A stretch of DNA of 64,000 nt from Cenococcum geophilum 1.58 (taxonomy: Eukaryota > Ascomycota > Dothideomycetes > Gloniales > Gloniaceae), in NCBI GenBank assembly GCA_001692895.1, contig KV748228.1:621344-685343 (forward strand), in the 5' to 3' direction. The first letter of the stretch is position 1; the number at the start of each line of letters is the position of its first letter. The translations under genes were made by a program, and so were the position numbers. This document shows positions 39,106 through 50,526 of the stretch, piece by piece. The notes under the pieces were generated by a model. That model was not told the origin of the DNA, searched no databases, and worked only from the letters and a program-made list of their open reading frames with translations.

Positions 39106-39453
39106 TATTACGGAGTAAGTATAAGCGGCAATAATATATAGCAAGGTAGATATTATTAAGCTATATACATAAACTGTGTAAGAAGTCAAGACGTTATATA
39201 AGGAGAGAAGGTGGGAAAATGGAAAGAAAGGGTATATATTATTAACTTAGTTGCTTAGTTAATACGTATATAGGGTAGAATAGGGTTTAGGTTGTAGTCC
39301 TAGCAGAATTTAGCAGAATTTAGTAAAACTTAGCAGAATATAGCAGAATGCTATAGATTGCCATTAGATTGCCATTTCGCGGTTAGTCTCTAATTGCTAA
39401 GTTAGTAGAAATAGGTAGATATATATAAGGTGTTACGGGGGTGTCCCGTAACA
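39106..39453 (-). repeat. 3' LTR of Gypsy-4
   Basis: Plus-strand ends are TATTACGGAG...GTCCCGTAACA, 348 bp. It contains short repeats of agcagaattta and two attgccatt units. Confidence 0.93.
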
Positions 39454-39479
39454 GTACCCCCCTTTAAACTCAAGCTTCT

Positions 39480-42400
39480 GCGAGATAGGGCTGTAGTAGT
39501 TTTAGGTAGAGTTTGTAAAAGTCTTCTGCGGCTTATATAAGTCCTATAGAGTTAATAGGTTCCTATAAGGACTTAGTAAAGCCTCTCCATTTTGTAAAAA
39601 ATATATATTAGCGTTTCCGTTTATTATACTTAATATTATTAATTCTTTTAATAAAGTACTCGTTCTCACCATTTACTTTAACTAGTAGGGGAGGGTCTTA
39701 TATCTATTTAGGTAGGGCGTTTAATATAGGGGTAGTAGGGTAAAGGACTGACGTATAGAATATGGGGTGGATTTTAACCGTATTAGGGAGCTTTAATTAG
39801 TAGGAGTAAGAGGAGACGACCTTTTTAACCTTATAAGGGCCAGTGTTCTTCTAATTAAGTTTCTTAGTAGGTCGTTTTGTGTTTAGGTTTTTTATATTTA
39901 GCTAGACAAAGTTACTAATTTAGTAGGCTAGTGCTAGGGTTTATTTCTTATTTACTGCGGCTTTATAGACAGATTAGGCCTATATTATTTTATTAGTAAG
40001 GAACTATTATAGTTCCTCTATCTTTTCTATAAATTAATTTACTTCTATAATTTATAGGGCGTAATAAGCAGGGCAAGGAACATTACTAAAAGGTTTAAAA
40101 CCCACTTATAGATACTAGCCATAATTAGCTAGGAATGAGGAGACCTTTATAGTTTCTAAGAGGAATTATTTGCGGTAAACTTGTTAAATATAATCCAGTT
40201 AATCTAGTTATCTTATAAGTACGACGTGTATATCCAAATATACTGTTCTATTATAGCATTTAAATATTCTATTTAGCTATCTATTTTTAGGTAGTATACT
40301 ATAGATAATAGTGCTTTAATGCGGAGGCGAGTAGTTAGTTTTTTCTAAAATGTAGAGATAAACTAGCTGCCTTTATCGGAGATAATCATTTTAAGGAGTT
40401 TATAGAGTTTCTATATGTAATCTAAGAATAGTTAGGCGATAGCAGGCGTTAACATATTAGGGTAGGCGATTAAGTATCTTATCTTAGATAGTTGGTCTAT
40501 AACTACTATAATGTTTATACAGCCTTTACTCTTAGGGAGGTTAATAATAAAGTTAATTAAAATATCCTTCTGTCTTTAGTCCGGAACAGGTAGTGGCTTT
40601 AAAAGGCCGTTATACGTCTTATGCGAGGCTTTAGCTTATTAGTAGGTATAGCAGCTAAAGACGTACCTTTGTATTATATTGTGTATATTTAGCTAGTAAT
40701 ACTCTTATTAGAGTAGTTCTAGGGTCTTTTTTTGGCCCGGGTGGCCGGTAATAGGTAGATTATATACGTGTTTAAGGAGCTTAAGCTTAAGCTTATTGTA
40801 ATTAGGGATAACTAGACGGTTCTAGTAATATAAGCGGTTTCCATAAACTTTGCATTTACTTAGAGAAATCTTTTTAGAGCGTCTAATGCTGTCTTATATT
40901 AGCTTAAGCGTCTCTTAGATAAACTTATTATTTGGGTATTTATTAACTATAATCTATTTAATTAATTAATTAGTTATTTTAAGGACGTATACCGTAAGGT
41001 CTTTAGTAGGAGGGTTAAATAGTTTAGGACAAAGTAGGGTCCGGTTTTAGTAAGAGCGCGCTTTTTTTAGTGCTAGCGCGTCTTGCGAACGTTAGGTTAG
41101 AGTATTAGGCTTTTAACCTTAAACGCCTAAGCGGTATATAATTGAGAATTGGAAATAGGATAGATATTCTAACTAGCGGGCCTAATAATAGCTTAGCTGT
41201 TTTATAGCTATAAAGTACTATAGATTTTTATAGTTACTAAGGACCTTAATTAGAAATTCGGCGCCTTCTAGTTTAGGTCGCCATTGTTTAAAATATCTAA
41301 TAATAGCTAGTAACTCTTTATTATAAATTGTCACGGCACTGACCTAACGCGTTGTTATGGCTACGTGTATGCATGAGCACGGACCTAACCTCTGAGCGAC
41401 ACGTATATATACCGCCTCATCTCCTACATAGCTCCTCACACGACATCGTTTATCAATTATATACAGTTACCTCGTACATCGTACCTTGACAGTCGGCACG
41501 TACTGTGACATAAATCTTATAGTTATATTCAGCTAGGCTTAATTATTTTAAGTAGTATACTACGGGGTATAATACTCTATCTTTGTTATACTAAGATAGA
41601 ATGCCTCCGGTAATATAGTTGGATAAATTAGCTTCTATAACACTTATTTAGTTTAGGTTAAAGTGTTAGAGTATAGGCGCGGTAGTAAATATAACCTTTA
41701 AATAAATAAAGGCCTTTTTATATTCCTTATTAAAGATAAAGGCTTTATCCTTTTAGGTTAGAGCTATAAGGGGCGAAACTAAGGCGGAGAAGTTATTAAT
41801 AAACTGTTAGTAGAAATTGGTAAATCCTATAAAGGCTCTTATATCCTTAACATTCTCAGGTTCTTACTAGTTTATAATTACTTTAACTTTCTTTAGGTCT
41901 ATTTATATACTATTTATAAAAATAAGAAGCCTAAGGCATAGGACTTTTATTTTATAGAATTCGCATTTATCTATATCTAATCGTAGACTAGCTCTATGTA
42001 GGGCTTATAAGATAAGGTTAACGTATTTCCAATATTCGGTTAGGTTATTGCTATATATTAGGATGTTATTAATATAAGCAGTATAGAAGATGTCTAGGTA
42101 GGGACGTAGAGTATTATTTACGTAATGTTAAAATGAGCTTAGAGCATTTGCGAGGCCAAATAGCTTCACTAAGTATTTAAATAATCTATACTAAGTATAA
42201 AACGCAGTAAGCTATTTATCTCCTTTTATTATACGGAGGCGGTTAAACGCAGAGATAATATTAAGCTTTATATAGTAGCGAGCCTTACTTAATTAGTTTA
42301 GTATTTCCTATATTAACGGGATCGGATATTAGTTTTTAATGGTAATGGCGTTAAGAGCTTAGTAGTCTATATAGAAGCGTAAACCGCCACTAGGTTTCTT

Positions 42401-43640
42401 AATAAAGATTACTAGTACGGCTATAGGTAAAGAGCTTGCTCTAATAAATCCTTTACTTAGGTTCTTGTCTAAATACTTCCGTAATACTTAAAGTTTATTT
42501 TAGAACATTCCGTATAGGGGTTTAAATATAGGCTACTTTCCTTCTTTAAGTACAATTTTATAGTTATACAATTGGTATTCTAGTAGCTTATTGGCTTCCT
42601 TTTATAAGAATACTTCTAGGCGGTTATAGTACTCTACTAGTACTTTTGTAGCAGGGTTAGTATGCTTCTTCGGTGCTAAGGCCTTCTTAATATTAGCTAT
42701 AGTAATAGCAAAGATGGTATGTTTAGGTTTCTTAGCAAGTCGCGCTAGCGGAGTAGCTCTAATTATGCGGATATTTAGGGTGCCGAGCTTGCTTAGATTG
42801 TCCATAGTTTTTTATTTAGGTTTAGGTTTAGTATTAGGTATAGAGTTAGTATTAGATTTAGGTTCGGGTTCTTTAAAAATCCTTTTTATAGTAGAATACT
42901 AGTCCTTCTAGTATTTTTATATATTAAGCTTAAGCTTCTGCTTAGCTCGGGGCGGTGCGGTACTTAATAATAACTTATAGAATTTAGTAGAGTTTTCGGA
43001 TCCTTAGTGGATGTTAGTAGAATTCTTATATTAGTAGAATTCGGTGGAATTCTTATACTAGTAAAATCTAGTAGATTTCCTAAATTTTAGTTTAGGGTTA
43101 GGATAGTACGTTATAAGGCACTTCTACTTATAATAGGAGGCGGTAAATAGAAGCTTAAGGTTGTCCTAATTAATAGCTACCTTATATAGCTTTATCTAGG
43201 GTTATCTAAGGATTACTAGGTAACCTAAGGTAGTAACAAAAAGCTTAATCAGTTCTTCGTGGTTTAGGTATTAGAGTCTTAAGTATACTATATAGGTAAT
43301 TTAGCCTAAGACCGTACGTTTACTATTAAATCTAAATACGTTAATATACTAGTTAAGGGGGGTTAGGGTAAAACCATTATTTTATATAAAGATTTTATTA
43401 ATAAATCCTATACTACTAGCTCCTGTATTAATTAGGACTTAAGTATTAGCCTATTAATTATTCTACTAAAGACGACAGTTAATAGTTATGCTATAATCCT
43501 AAAAGTTAGAGTTCGTAATATCTAAAGCGTTTAACGAAATCTTAAGGCAGAGCTGTCCCGGAGAGTAACTTAACTTTAAGATATACCTTTTAGTAGTAAG
43601 CGGGAAGGGGTTCCTATAGCACGTTAGTTATAGCTTTACC
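39480..43640 (-). pseudogene. Gypsy-4 pol, RIP-inactivated
   Basis: From right to left: protease near 43435-43400 (LINTGASSIGFINK, D-T-G with Asp to Asn); RT about 42700-41800, with YxDD near 42075-42050 reading AYINNILIYS; RNase H about 41750-41100, split by the 182-bp insertion; integrase about 40950-39950 (LINFIINLPKSKG near 40570, from the D-containing core); and a chromodomain near 39680-39530 (KYNKRKRQYIFFTKWRG). All glutamine codons are largely stops. Confidence 0.87.
41329..41510. mobile_element. 182-bp solo-LTR-like insertion, little mutated
   Basis: TGTCACGGCACTGACC...CGTACTGTGACA has TGTCAC/GTGACA inverted ends and a perfect 5-bp target duplication, taaat (41324-41328 and 41511-41515). 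It interrupts the RNase H of Gypsy-4. It keeps many CpA and CpG sites and is visibly GC-richer than everything around it. There is no ORF. It fits a solo LTR or a very small TRIM-type LTR; no second copy is in the window. Confidence 0.85.
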
Positions 43641-44770
43641 CTTATAAGTAGTGCTTATTAGATATAGGGCTGGAACTAGGTAAAAATCGGGGACAGTAGC
43701 CGGAAGATTAATATAGTAAACGGTTACTAGTATTAGCCGTTTATAAATTGTTTTGGGACGTAGATAAGGAGACGAAATAATATTTTAAGATGTAGTCCTT
43801 ACTTCCGTACTTAAAGTAGAGGCCTAGCTTAATGCTTCTTTCTTATTTAAGGGACCCTAGTAGGGCGTACTCTAGGGTTCTAGTGTTAATATCTATAGCG
43901 TTAGGGTGCTTAGGCTAAGATAACTTAGTAGATATTTATAGGGCTGTCGTATTATATTATGGAGCGTGTTTCGGTGTTAGGCGTAGTATATTATTATACC
44001 GTTTATTAACGACGTTTGCGTAGGCGTTAAGGGCTCCTAGTAGGTCTACGCCTATTAGGGAGGTTTTTAGTTTAAGGCTTAAAGATTTAATAAGGCTATT
44101 AATTAGTACGGAGTCGTTCCAGCCTATTTCCCTTATATAATGATTAAATTCGGTAAAGTATACTAAAAAACTTTTCGTTCCTTAAGCCATGTGGTTTATC
44201 TTTCTTTAGGTAGTAGCTTAACGGTTTAGGTTACCGTATAAGGCTTTATACTAAGGTTAGCTAAAGAGGTTTAATAAGGTTAGCTGCCTTTCCTTCTAGT
44301 TAACTTAGGGCGTAATAGAGTCGGCTAGCTTTAGTTAGGTAACGGTCGGTATTACTAGTTAGCTTATTTTTAAGCTAGCTTAGGAATAATTAGAGTTCTT
44401 ATTATTTACTAGTAAATACTAGGGGATCTAGTAGTTGTTTAGATTATTTTAGTATAGTAGTTAGTTTAAGGTGGACAGCTGCTATAGGTTCGGGGCTTAT
44501 ATTCCGCATATTTATCTCTAAAGATAGTATTCGGTCTTAAGGCCCTAACGTAGGCGTCTTAAGTATACGGATTTCTTCTTAGAGGTCCTTAATTAATCGC
44601 TAATATCGTGCTTCTTATCCGGCTTATTATTAATTTAAAGTGGCTTAGTTTTATATGAGGGCGTCTATAAAAGACTTCTATATTTTTACTAGTTATTCTT
44701 AAAGTATAGATATAATACTGGCGGCCGTTATAGAGGCTTTAGGGTCGTTCTATATTTTAGAGGTGGTATA
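43641..44770 (-). pseudogene. Gypsy-4 gag, RIP-inactivated
   Basis: The minus strand reads a gag with a zinc knuckle near 43820-43770 (GLYFKYGSKDYILKYYF; cysteines changed to tyrosine, originally CX2CX4HX4C). An N-terminal stretch lies near 44700 (coiled, glutamine-rich). Capsid detail is poor because of stops. It is placed between the 5' LTR and the protease as expected. Confidence 0.7.
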
Positions 44771-44789
44771 TAAAGTTAATATAATATAG

Positions 44790-45137
44790 TGTCACAGAGT
44801 AAGTATAAGCGGCGATAATATATAGTAAGGTAGATATTATTAAGCTATATATATAAACTGTATAAGAAGTTAAGACGTTATATAAGGAGAGAAGGTAGGA
44901 AAATAGGAAAAAAGGGTATATATTGTTAACTTAGTTACTTAGTTAATATATATATAGAGCAGAATAGGGTTTAGATTATAGTCCTAGCAGAACTTAGCAG
45001 AATTTAGTAGAACTTAGCAGAATATGGCAGAATGCCGTAGATTGCCATTAGATTGCCATTTTGCGGTTAATCTCTAATTGCTAAGTTAGTAGAAATAGGT
45101 GGACGTATATAAGGTATTATGGGGGTATCCCGTAACA
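44790..45137 (-). repeat. 5' LTR of Gypsy-4
   Basis: Plus-strand ends are TGTCACAGAG...ATCCCGTAACA, 348 bp, matching the left copy along its length. Confidence 0.93.
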
Positions 45138-45189
45138 AGCTGTAAAATTTATAAGATATTTAATGCTATATATATATAAGCGAATCTAT

Positions 45190-46967
45190 ATATATAAGTT
45201 TATATTTTTAACTAATTTAGTACCTTTAAAATCACTTTTAAAATCTTAATTTAATGTAAGAGCCTTGCCTAAATACTTATATATAAGTTTATCCCCCTTA
45301 CTTTTAGCTAAGCTCTAACTAATTTATATAGTATTCTTAATCTAATATAGTATATTAGCACTAGCCTTAAAACTCTTTCTTAAATATTGCCTTACCTATC
45401 TTCCGTTTAATTAATAGTTTAAAAGCCACTCTATATCTTTTCTAGAGATATTAGCAGTAGTATTAGCTTACTTTAGGAAGGTCTTCTATACCTACTTTCT
45501 TACTAGTCCCTTTAGCTTATTATATCTAAGTATAAAATATATTCTACTCTATATAGCTATATTAAATACGGTAATTCTATTTATTATAAGAAATATAATA
45601 CCTTAAAAATACTCTATCTATTATAGGAAGATACTAAGCTATTACATCGGATATTATTTAAAGTTCTTTTTATAAAAAAGACATCGACCTTATCTAAAAG
45701 AAGGACAGCGCTCTATTAGTAAACGTTTTTAACTATTAGAGCTAGGTTTTATTCTAAATAGGCTAGATCCATATTAAGGTCTCCTATAAGCCTTTTTATA
45801 GTTAAATTAGTATATAAATACACTTATAAAGGGGAATAAACTACATAGAGGGGTCTCCTCTAAGATTTAATAAGTGCTTTAGCTATTAATGTCTTTCCTA
45901 CCCTAGGTGGGCCACTAAAATGGCCAGCCTTTAAAATAGCCAATGCCTTACTAAAAAACTTACTATAGTAAGAAAACTAGGCCTTTCCCCTTCCCTTTAA
46001 TTATATTATTAAACTTTAATTTCCTAAACCTAGACTAGTAGCTCTTTATAAGTCCTTAAAGTACTATTTTCTTATCCTCCTTAATTGCGAGTAATTTAAA
46101 TACTAAGGCATTCTATTTAATGTCCTTAATATTAGCGACGGCAAATTTACCTATTAGTGCTTGCATTAGTATATATAATTTGCTGGCTTTAAAAAAAGTA
46201 TATAGAAAGCCTAACCCTATTTTTTATCTACTAAACTAAAGGCTAGGGCTATTAGTGGACAGATTAGCTGCTTATTATCTCCTATCTCCTTAGAAACTAA
46301 ACTCTAATTCTTTATATTGCCCTATTAATTAGTTACTTAATTAATCACGTTTATTCTATACGCATTTATAGCGATTGGCTACTTATTATAGTTATAATTC
46401 TAATAATAAAATGCTATTATATTTACTATAATACGGCCGCTTATAGAAAATCTTAACAGGCTATCTTTAGTCTAGAAAAACGCGATCCCTTTATATTTAC
46501 GGTGGTTAATACCTCTTAAAACACAAACTTCTAGCTATTGCCAATAAGATCCTACTTTATCTTAGCTTGTCTTTTATAACGCTCTAGCGGAAATACCTTA
46601 AAAGATGTAATTTTTATAGTTAAATAGAATTTTGGAATAGAGAGGGTGGTTTTTACCTTACTAAACGCCTTCTTATTATAGCCAAAATAGTAACAGTTAA
46701 GTTTAAAGCTCTTTTCGCTAAAAAGTAAGGTTTTAAAGTTGCCTAAATTATATATAAGGTATTTTAGTTAATCTAAGCCTTCGCAAATTATAAGAACGTA
46801 TATATTTGGTTTAAATAAGGCCTAAAGGAGATTAAAATTAATTTTGCTATAGCCTAGAAGCAGTAGGACACTATTAGTTATAAACACAAAATAGTCTTTA
46901 AGGAATCTTAGTAACCCCTAAAGGTACCTAGCGCTAATTAAGTTAGGAGAAAGACTCTCTTAGTATA
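45190..46967 (-). pseudogene. AAA+ ATPase with DUF7025-like region, C-terminal part
   Basis: On the minus strand, just after the Copia-3 insertion: NFNLLQALFKPNIYVLII near 46830, GNFKTLLFSEKSFKLNCYYF near 46730, ITSFKVFPLERYKRQAKIK near 46590 and VNIKGSRF near 46490, the pattern of the DUF7025 domain of fungal AAA ATPases. Walker A reads GPPRVGKT at about 45914-45891. Walker B reads AVLLLDKVDVFF near 45715-45675 (D-E changed to D-K). The lid region near 45430 contains SQKDIEWLLNYQLNGRQ. Many RIP stops. The upstream part of the gene lies at 51896-52560. Confidence 0.82.
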
Positions 46968-47141
46968 TGTCTATACGAGTAGAGGTTACGTAGTCATGTC
47001 TCTGATTAGTTATCCTTACGGTGACTTATTAGCCCCCTATTTAGGCACCGCGATCCTTATAATCCTCTGCAAAAGACACAAATGAATTAAAGAACCTGTT
47101 ACCTTATATTGCAATTACAGTACCCCTAGGTAATACCGACA
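46968..47141 (+). repeat. Copia-3 LTR 1
   Basis: It runs TGTCTATACGAGTAGAGG...GGTAATACCGACA, 174 bp, followed by ctgattagttaatatcacag, the primer-binding position. Confidence 0.93.
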
Positions 47142-47182
47142 CTGATTAGTTAATATCACAGATCAGCCAGGTGTTATTATAA

Positions 47183-47670
47183 AGAGAGGCACCACGCGAT
47201 CGCTCCTACTAAGGCCCGTTAACCACGTTGTGTTTACTAAGGAGAACCCTTCCTATATAGGCCCTAGGAACTTAAAGAACCGACTCCTCTAAGGCTTTGT
47301 TCGGTTCGCGTCCATCACATAAATTAACCCCATACGATCTCTTCACTAAGTGCCAGTACCCCTAATACCCAAGAGAGACACTACGCGATCGCTCCTACTA
47401 AGGCCCGTTAATCACGTCGCGTTTACTAAGGAGAACCCTTCCTATATAGGCCCTAGGAACTTAAAGAACCGACTCCTCCAAGGCTTCATTCAGTTCGCGT
47501 CCATCACGCAAAATCTACCATGAGAGATAACACGCGATCGCTCCTACCAAGGCCCGTCAATCACGTCGCGTTTATTAAGAAGAACTAACTCCTACTAAGG
47601 CTTCGTTCGGTTCGCGTCCACTACGCAAATTAATACCTAGTACGACCTCTTTACTAAGCGCCAGTATACC
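47183..47670 (+). repeat. leader tandem repeats of Copia-3 unit A
   Basis: Three imperfect direct repeats start at about 47183, 47372 and 47522. Each opens with agaga-n-acgcgatcgctcctac and then has aaggcccgt, tttactaaggagaac and ggttcgcgtccatcac blocks. Repeats 1 and 2 include an aacccttcctatataggccc block that repeat 3 lacks. They contain the palindrome cgatcg. No ORF is seen. Confidence 0.9.
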
Positions 47671-47757
47671 TAGCAGCGTCAGCAGCACCCCTACCTACAC
47701 CCCTACTTATACTACGACCTACACTACAACCTAAACTATAACCTATACCAGCCAATT

Positions 47758-49850
47758 ATGTTTAATATAAGAACTCAACGTCTAAACTAGGCTAATAGAA
47801 TTACCCTAACCAACGAGACTACTATAGAGGATATTACTAATTACATTTACTTTAAAATCAATAAGTATACTAGCTATAACTTTAAGGATAAAACCCTATG
47901 GGATTTATACCAAGAGGACTTTAATAATTTTAAGGTATAAACATTTAAGGACGCTAATAGGTCTGTAATTAAAAGACTTAAATAACTACTCCGACGTAAT
48001 AGAGTATAGGTCTTTAATAAAAAGAGCAAGTTAGTACCACAAGCACTATATAATGTTGCCCATAAAGACAACCCTACGGAATAGTTAGATGCAGAAATTA
48101 AGCTATACATCGATAATAAAGGACGCTTTAATTCGTATATTATTAACCGCCGTCTTAAATCACGTTTATTAACTCCCTTAACGGCACCTACCCTAACCCC
48201 AGCTATCTTAAATGACCTCCCTACGGCCAAGCCTCCCTCACCTACGAACGTCACGGCTCCCCCTACGGACGTTACGGCCCCCTCTATAAACGTCACGGCT
48301 CCCCCTATAAACGTTATAGCTCCTTCTATAGAAGCTAAAGCCACCACCTATGGCAGAGACTTAGTAACCTTAGCAAAGATATATACAGAGGAAAGTAAGT
48401 ACAGCGAAGAGGATAATAACTTTAACCGCAAGCTTACGATTTTTAACGACCTTTATAATAGGGTTAATATACTATAAAAGGTAAAGATTAAAGGCTTTCC
48501 GACGATGCTACAGGGTATTACTCTTAACTTCTACTATAAGAATAAGGCAACCTATACCACCTTTAACAGCATCTATAATACCGTACGCAACCACTTTAAA
48601 GGACCAGAATATAAGCGTAGAATCTTAGCAAAATAGAACGCTATAACCTTAAAGACCGTAATAATAAAAAATAAAGGCAAGTCTATAGGGGACTGCCTAC
48701 AGCTACTGCTTAACAACCTCCGTTATTTACAGTATAGTCTTAACGCTAACCTCTACAACAACGACTTCCTACACAATAAGCTCATCATCGCTTATTAAGA
48801 CGTCACTGCTTACTAAGCAGCTTACTCCAACCCACCTACTATACTCACTAGCCTTATAAACAGCCTACAATCATTAATTATCACTTATAAGAAGATTAAT
48901 GGTACTATAGAACAACCCGCTAATGTATTCTTACAGCCTACAGAACAGCCTACAGACGTATTCTTTACTAACCATCGCTACCACCAACTAACGTCTCGAC
49001 TAAGTTCATTAAATAATCATTATAGCAATAATGCTAGGACGTGCTTCGTGTGTAAGAAAGGAGACTATTAGTTAACTAGGTATACTAAAGAAGAACGTAA
49101 TAAAGTAAAAGAAGGATTTAAAAGACGTATCCACTAGTACCTCGCGGACAATAATATTAATAATAACTTTGATAAGGATATAACGGCTATAGCATTTAAT
49201 ACATCAACCCTAACTGCAGTTCCTACTAGTAGTAACTTCTTTTATAACAACTATAGTATTAAGCACTTTATAACCTTAAACGGACCAATACTAATTAAAA
49301 CGGCTAAGAATATAGTCACGTTTATAAACAACGATGCCTTTACCTATAGCCTTATGGGTAGTATAGAGCCTAGTAATATAGACCCTAGTAGTACGGAACC
49401 TAGTACAGTAAGGCGCGGTAATATTAATAATAAGAGTAGCAACAACAAGGGCAAGAGCGCCATCTACCTCTACAATAATAACCCTCCCGACCTTACCGTT
49501 AATATTAACTTCCTTAACTATTATTTCGACAACAACGGATAGGACTTAGCCCTTCTACCTACTTCCCCTATAGTCTGCGACGACTTTTATACCTTCTAAA
49601 GCCGCCACACCTTCGGTTCTAACTTCAACTACGCTCTATCATAGGACACCTCAGTAACACCTTATACGCGCCTACCTGTCTCCACCGCAATATCCGAATG
49701 TTCACGATATCCGCAATATCCGCAATATCCGTAACAATATCCGCAACGTCTACAATATCCGTAATATTCGTAATACCTAAGACATTCGCGATTACTGCCC
49801 TAAGCACCTGTTAACCTATATACTTCTCCTTTATACTTTCTTACCTTCTT
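47758..49850 (+). pseudogene. Copia-3 unit A Gag, nearly open
   Basis: ATG 47758 opens a Gag frame carrying relatively few stops. An N-terminal domain (NRITLTNETT, KDKTLWDLYQEDFNNFKV, VFNKKSKLVPQALYN) runs to about 48180. A repeat linker follows, then the gag core from about 48340 (TYGRDLVTLAKIYTEESKYS) to about 48900. A knuckle lies near 49048-49095 (TCFVCKKGDY, then RYT). The C-terminus has NNK-rich stretches and QYP repeats near 49690-49770. It matches Copia-1 Gag by eye over the core and knuckle. No pol domain follows: the frame fades before the central LTR. Confidence 0.85.
48244..48327 (+). repeat. 21-bp tandem repeat in Copia-3A gag (four units)
   Basis: Four in-frame 21-bp units code [T/I][N/D]V[T/I]AP[P/S]. 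They lie directly before the conserved gag core, the same site at which Copia-2 carries its 15-bp array. Confidence 0.88.
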
Positions 49851-49872
49851 TCCTTTTTATAAATGTCGCCAG

Positions 49873-50048
49873 TGTCTATATAAGTAGAGGTTACGTAGTT
49901 ATATCTCTAATTAGTCATCCTTACAGTAACTCATTAGCCCCCTATTTAGGCACCGCAATCCTTACAATCCTCTGCAAAAGACACGAATAAATCAAAGAAC
50001 CTATTACCTTATATTGCAATTATAGTACCCCCCTAGGTAATACCAACA
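49873..50048 (+). repeat. Copia-3 central LTR
   Basis: It runs TGTCTATATAAGTAGAGG...GGTAATACCAACA, 176 bp. It serves as 3' LTR of unit A and 5' LTR of unit B, and is the most RIP-mutated of the three by eye. Confidence 0.92.
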
Positions 50049-50089
50049 CTAATTAGTTAATATCACAGATCAGCCAGGTATTATTACGA

Positions 50090-50460
50090 AGAGAGGCACT
50101 ACGCGATCGCTCCTACTAAGGCCCGTCGACCACGTTGTGTTTACTAAGGAGAACCCTTCCTATATAGGCCCTAGGAACTTAAAGAACCGACTCCTCTAAG
50201 GCTTTGTTCGGTTCGCGTCTATCACGCAAATTAACCCCGTACGATCTCTTTACTAAGTGCCAGTACCCCTAATACCCAAGAGAGGCACCACGCGATCGCT
50301 CCTACTAAGGCCCGTCGACCACGTTATGTTTACTAAGGAGAACCCTTCCTGTATAGGCCCTGGGAACTTAAAGAACCGACTCCTCTAAGGCTTCGTTCGG
50401 TTCGCGTCTACTACGCAAAATTAATACCCAGTACGACCTCTTTACTAAGCGCTAGTACCC
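50090..50460 (+). repeat. leader tandem repeats of Copia-3 unit B
   Basis: Two repeats of about 190 bases starting near 50090 and 50279 match repeats 1 and 2 of unit A. Both include the acgcgatcgctcctac and ggttcgcgtct blocks. Confidence 0.88.
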
Positions 50461-50526
50461 CCTAATACCCATTAACCGCTTAATACGTAAGACCATGACC
50501 TATACCACAATCTACGCTAGTCAATT

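Larger units (their letters stand above)
39106..45137 (-). mobile_element. Gypsy-4, complete chromodomain LTR retrotransposon
   Basis: This 6032-bp element reads right to left, with 348-bp LTRs at both ends. The flanks agcta (39101-39105) and agctg (45138-45142) form a 5-bp target duplication differing by one RIP-type change. The purine-rich tract next to the left LTR (minus strand aaaggggggtac) confirms orientation. It belongs to a different family from Gypsy A. A small, barely mutated insertion lies in its RNase H (41329-41510). Confidence 0.94.

Noticed and set aside
42602..42902. Short open frames on both strands
   Set aside because: They lie in the Gypsy-4 RT to protease interval and are shadows of the degraded pol.
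47874..48347. 157-codon open frame on the minus strand
   Set aside because: It is antisense to the Copia-3A gag and its repeat linker. Stops created by C-to-T change do not fall in this frame, so it stays open by chance.
49690..49770. 9-bp repeat (caatatccg) as possible regulatory array
   Set aside because: It is in frame with Copia-3A Gag and codes QYP units, so a coding repeat is the simpler reading.
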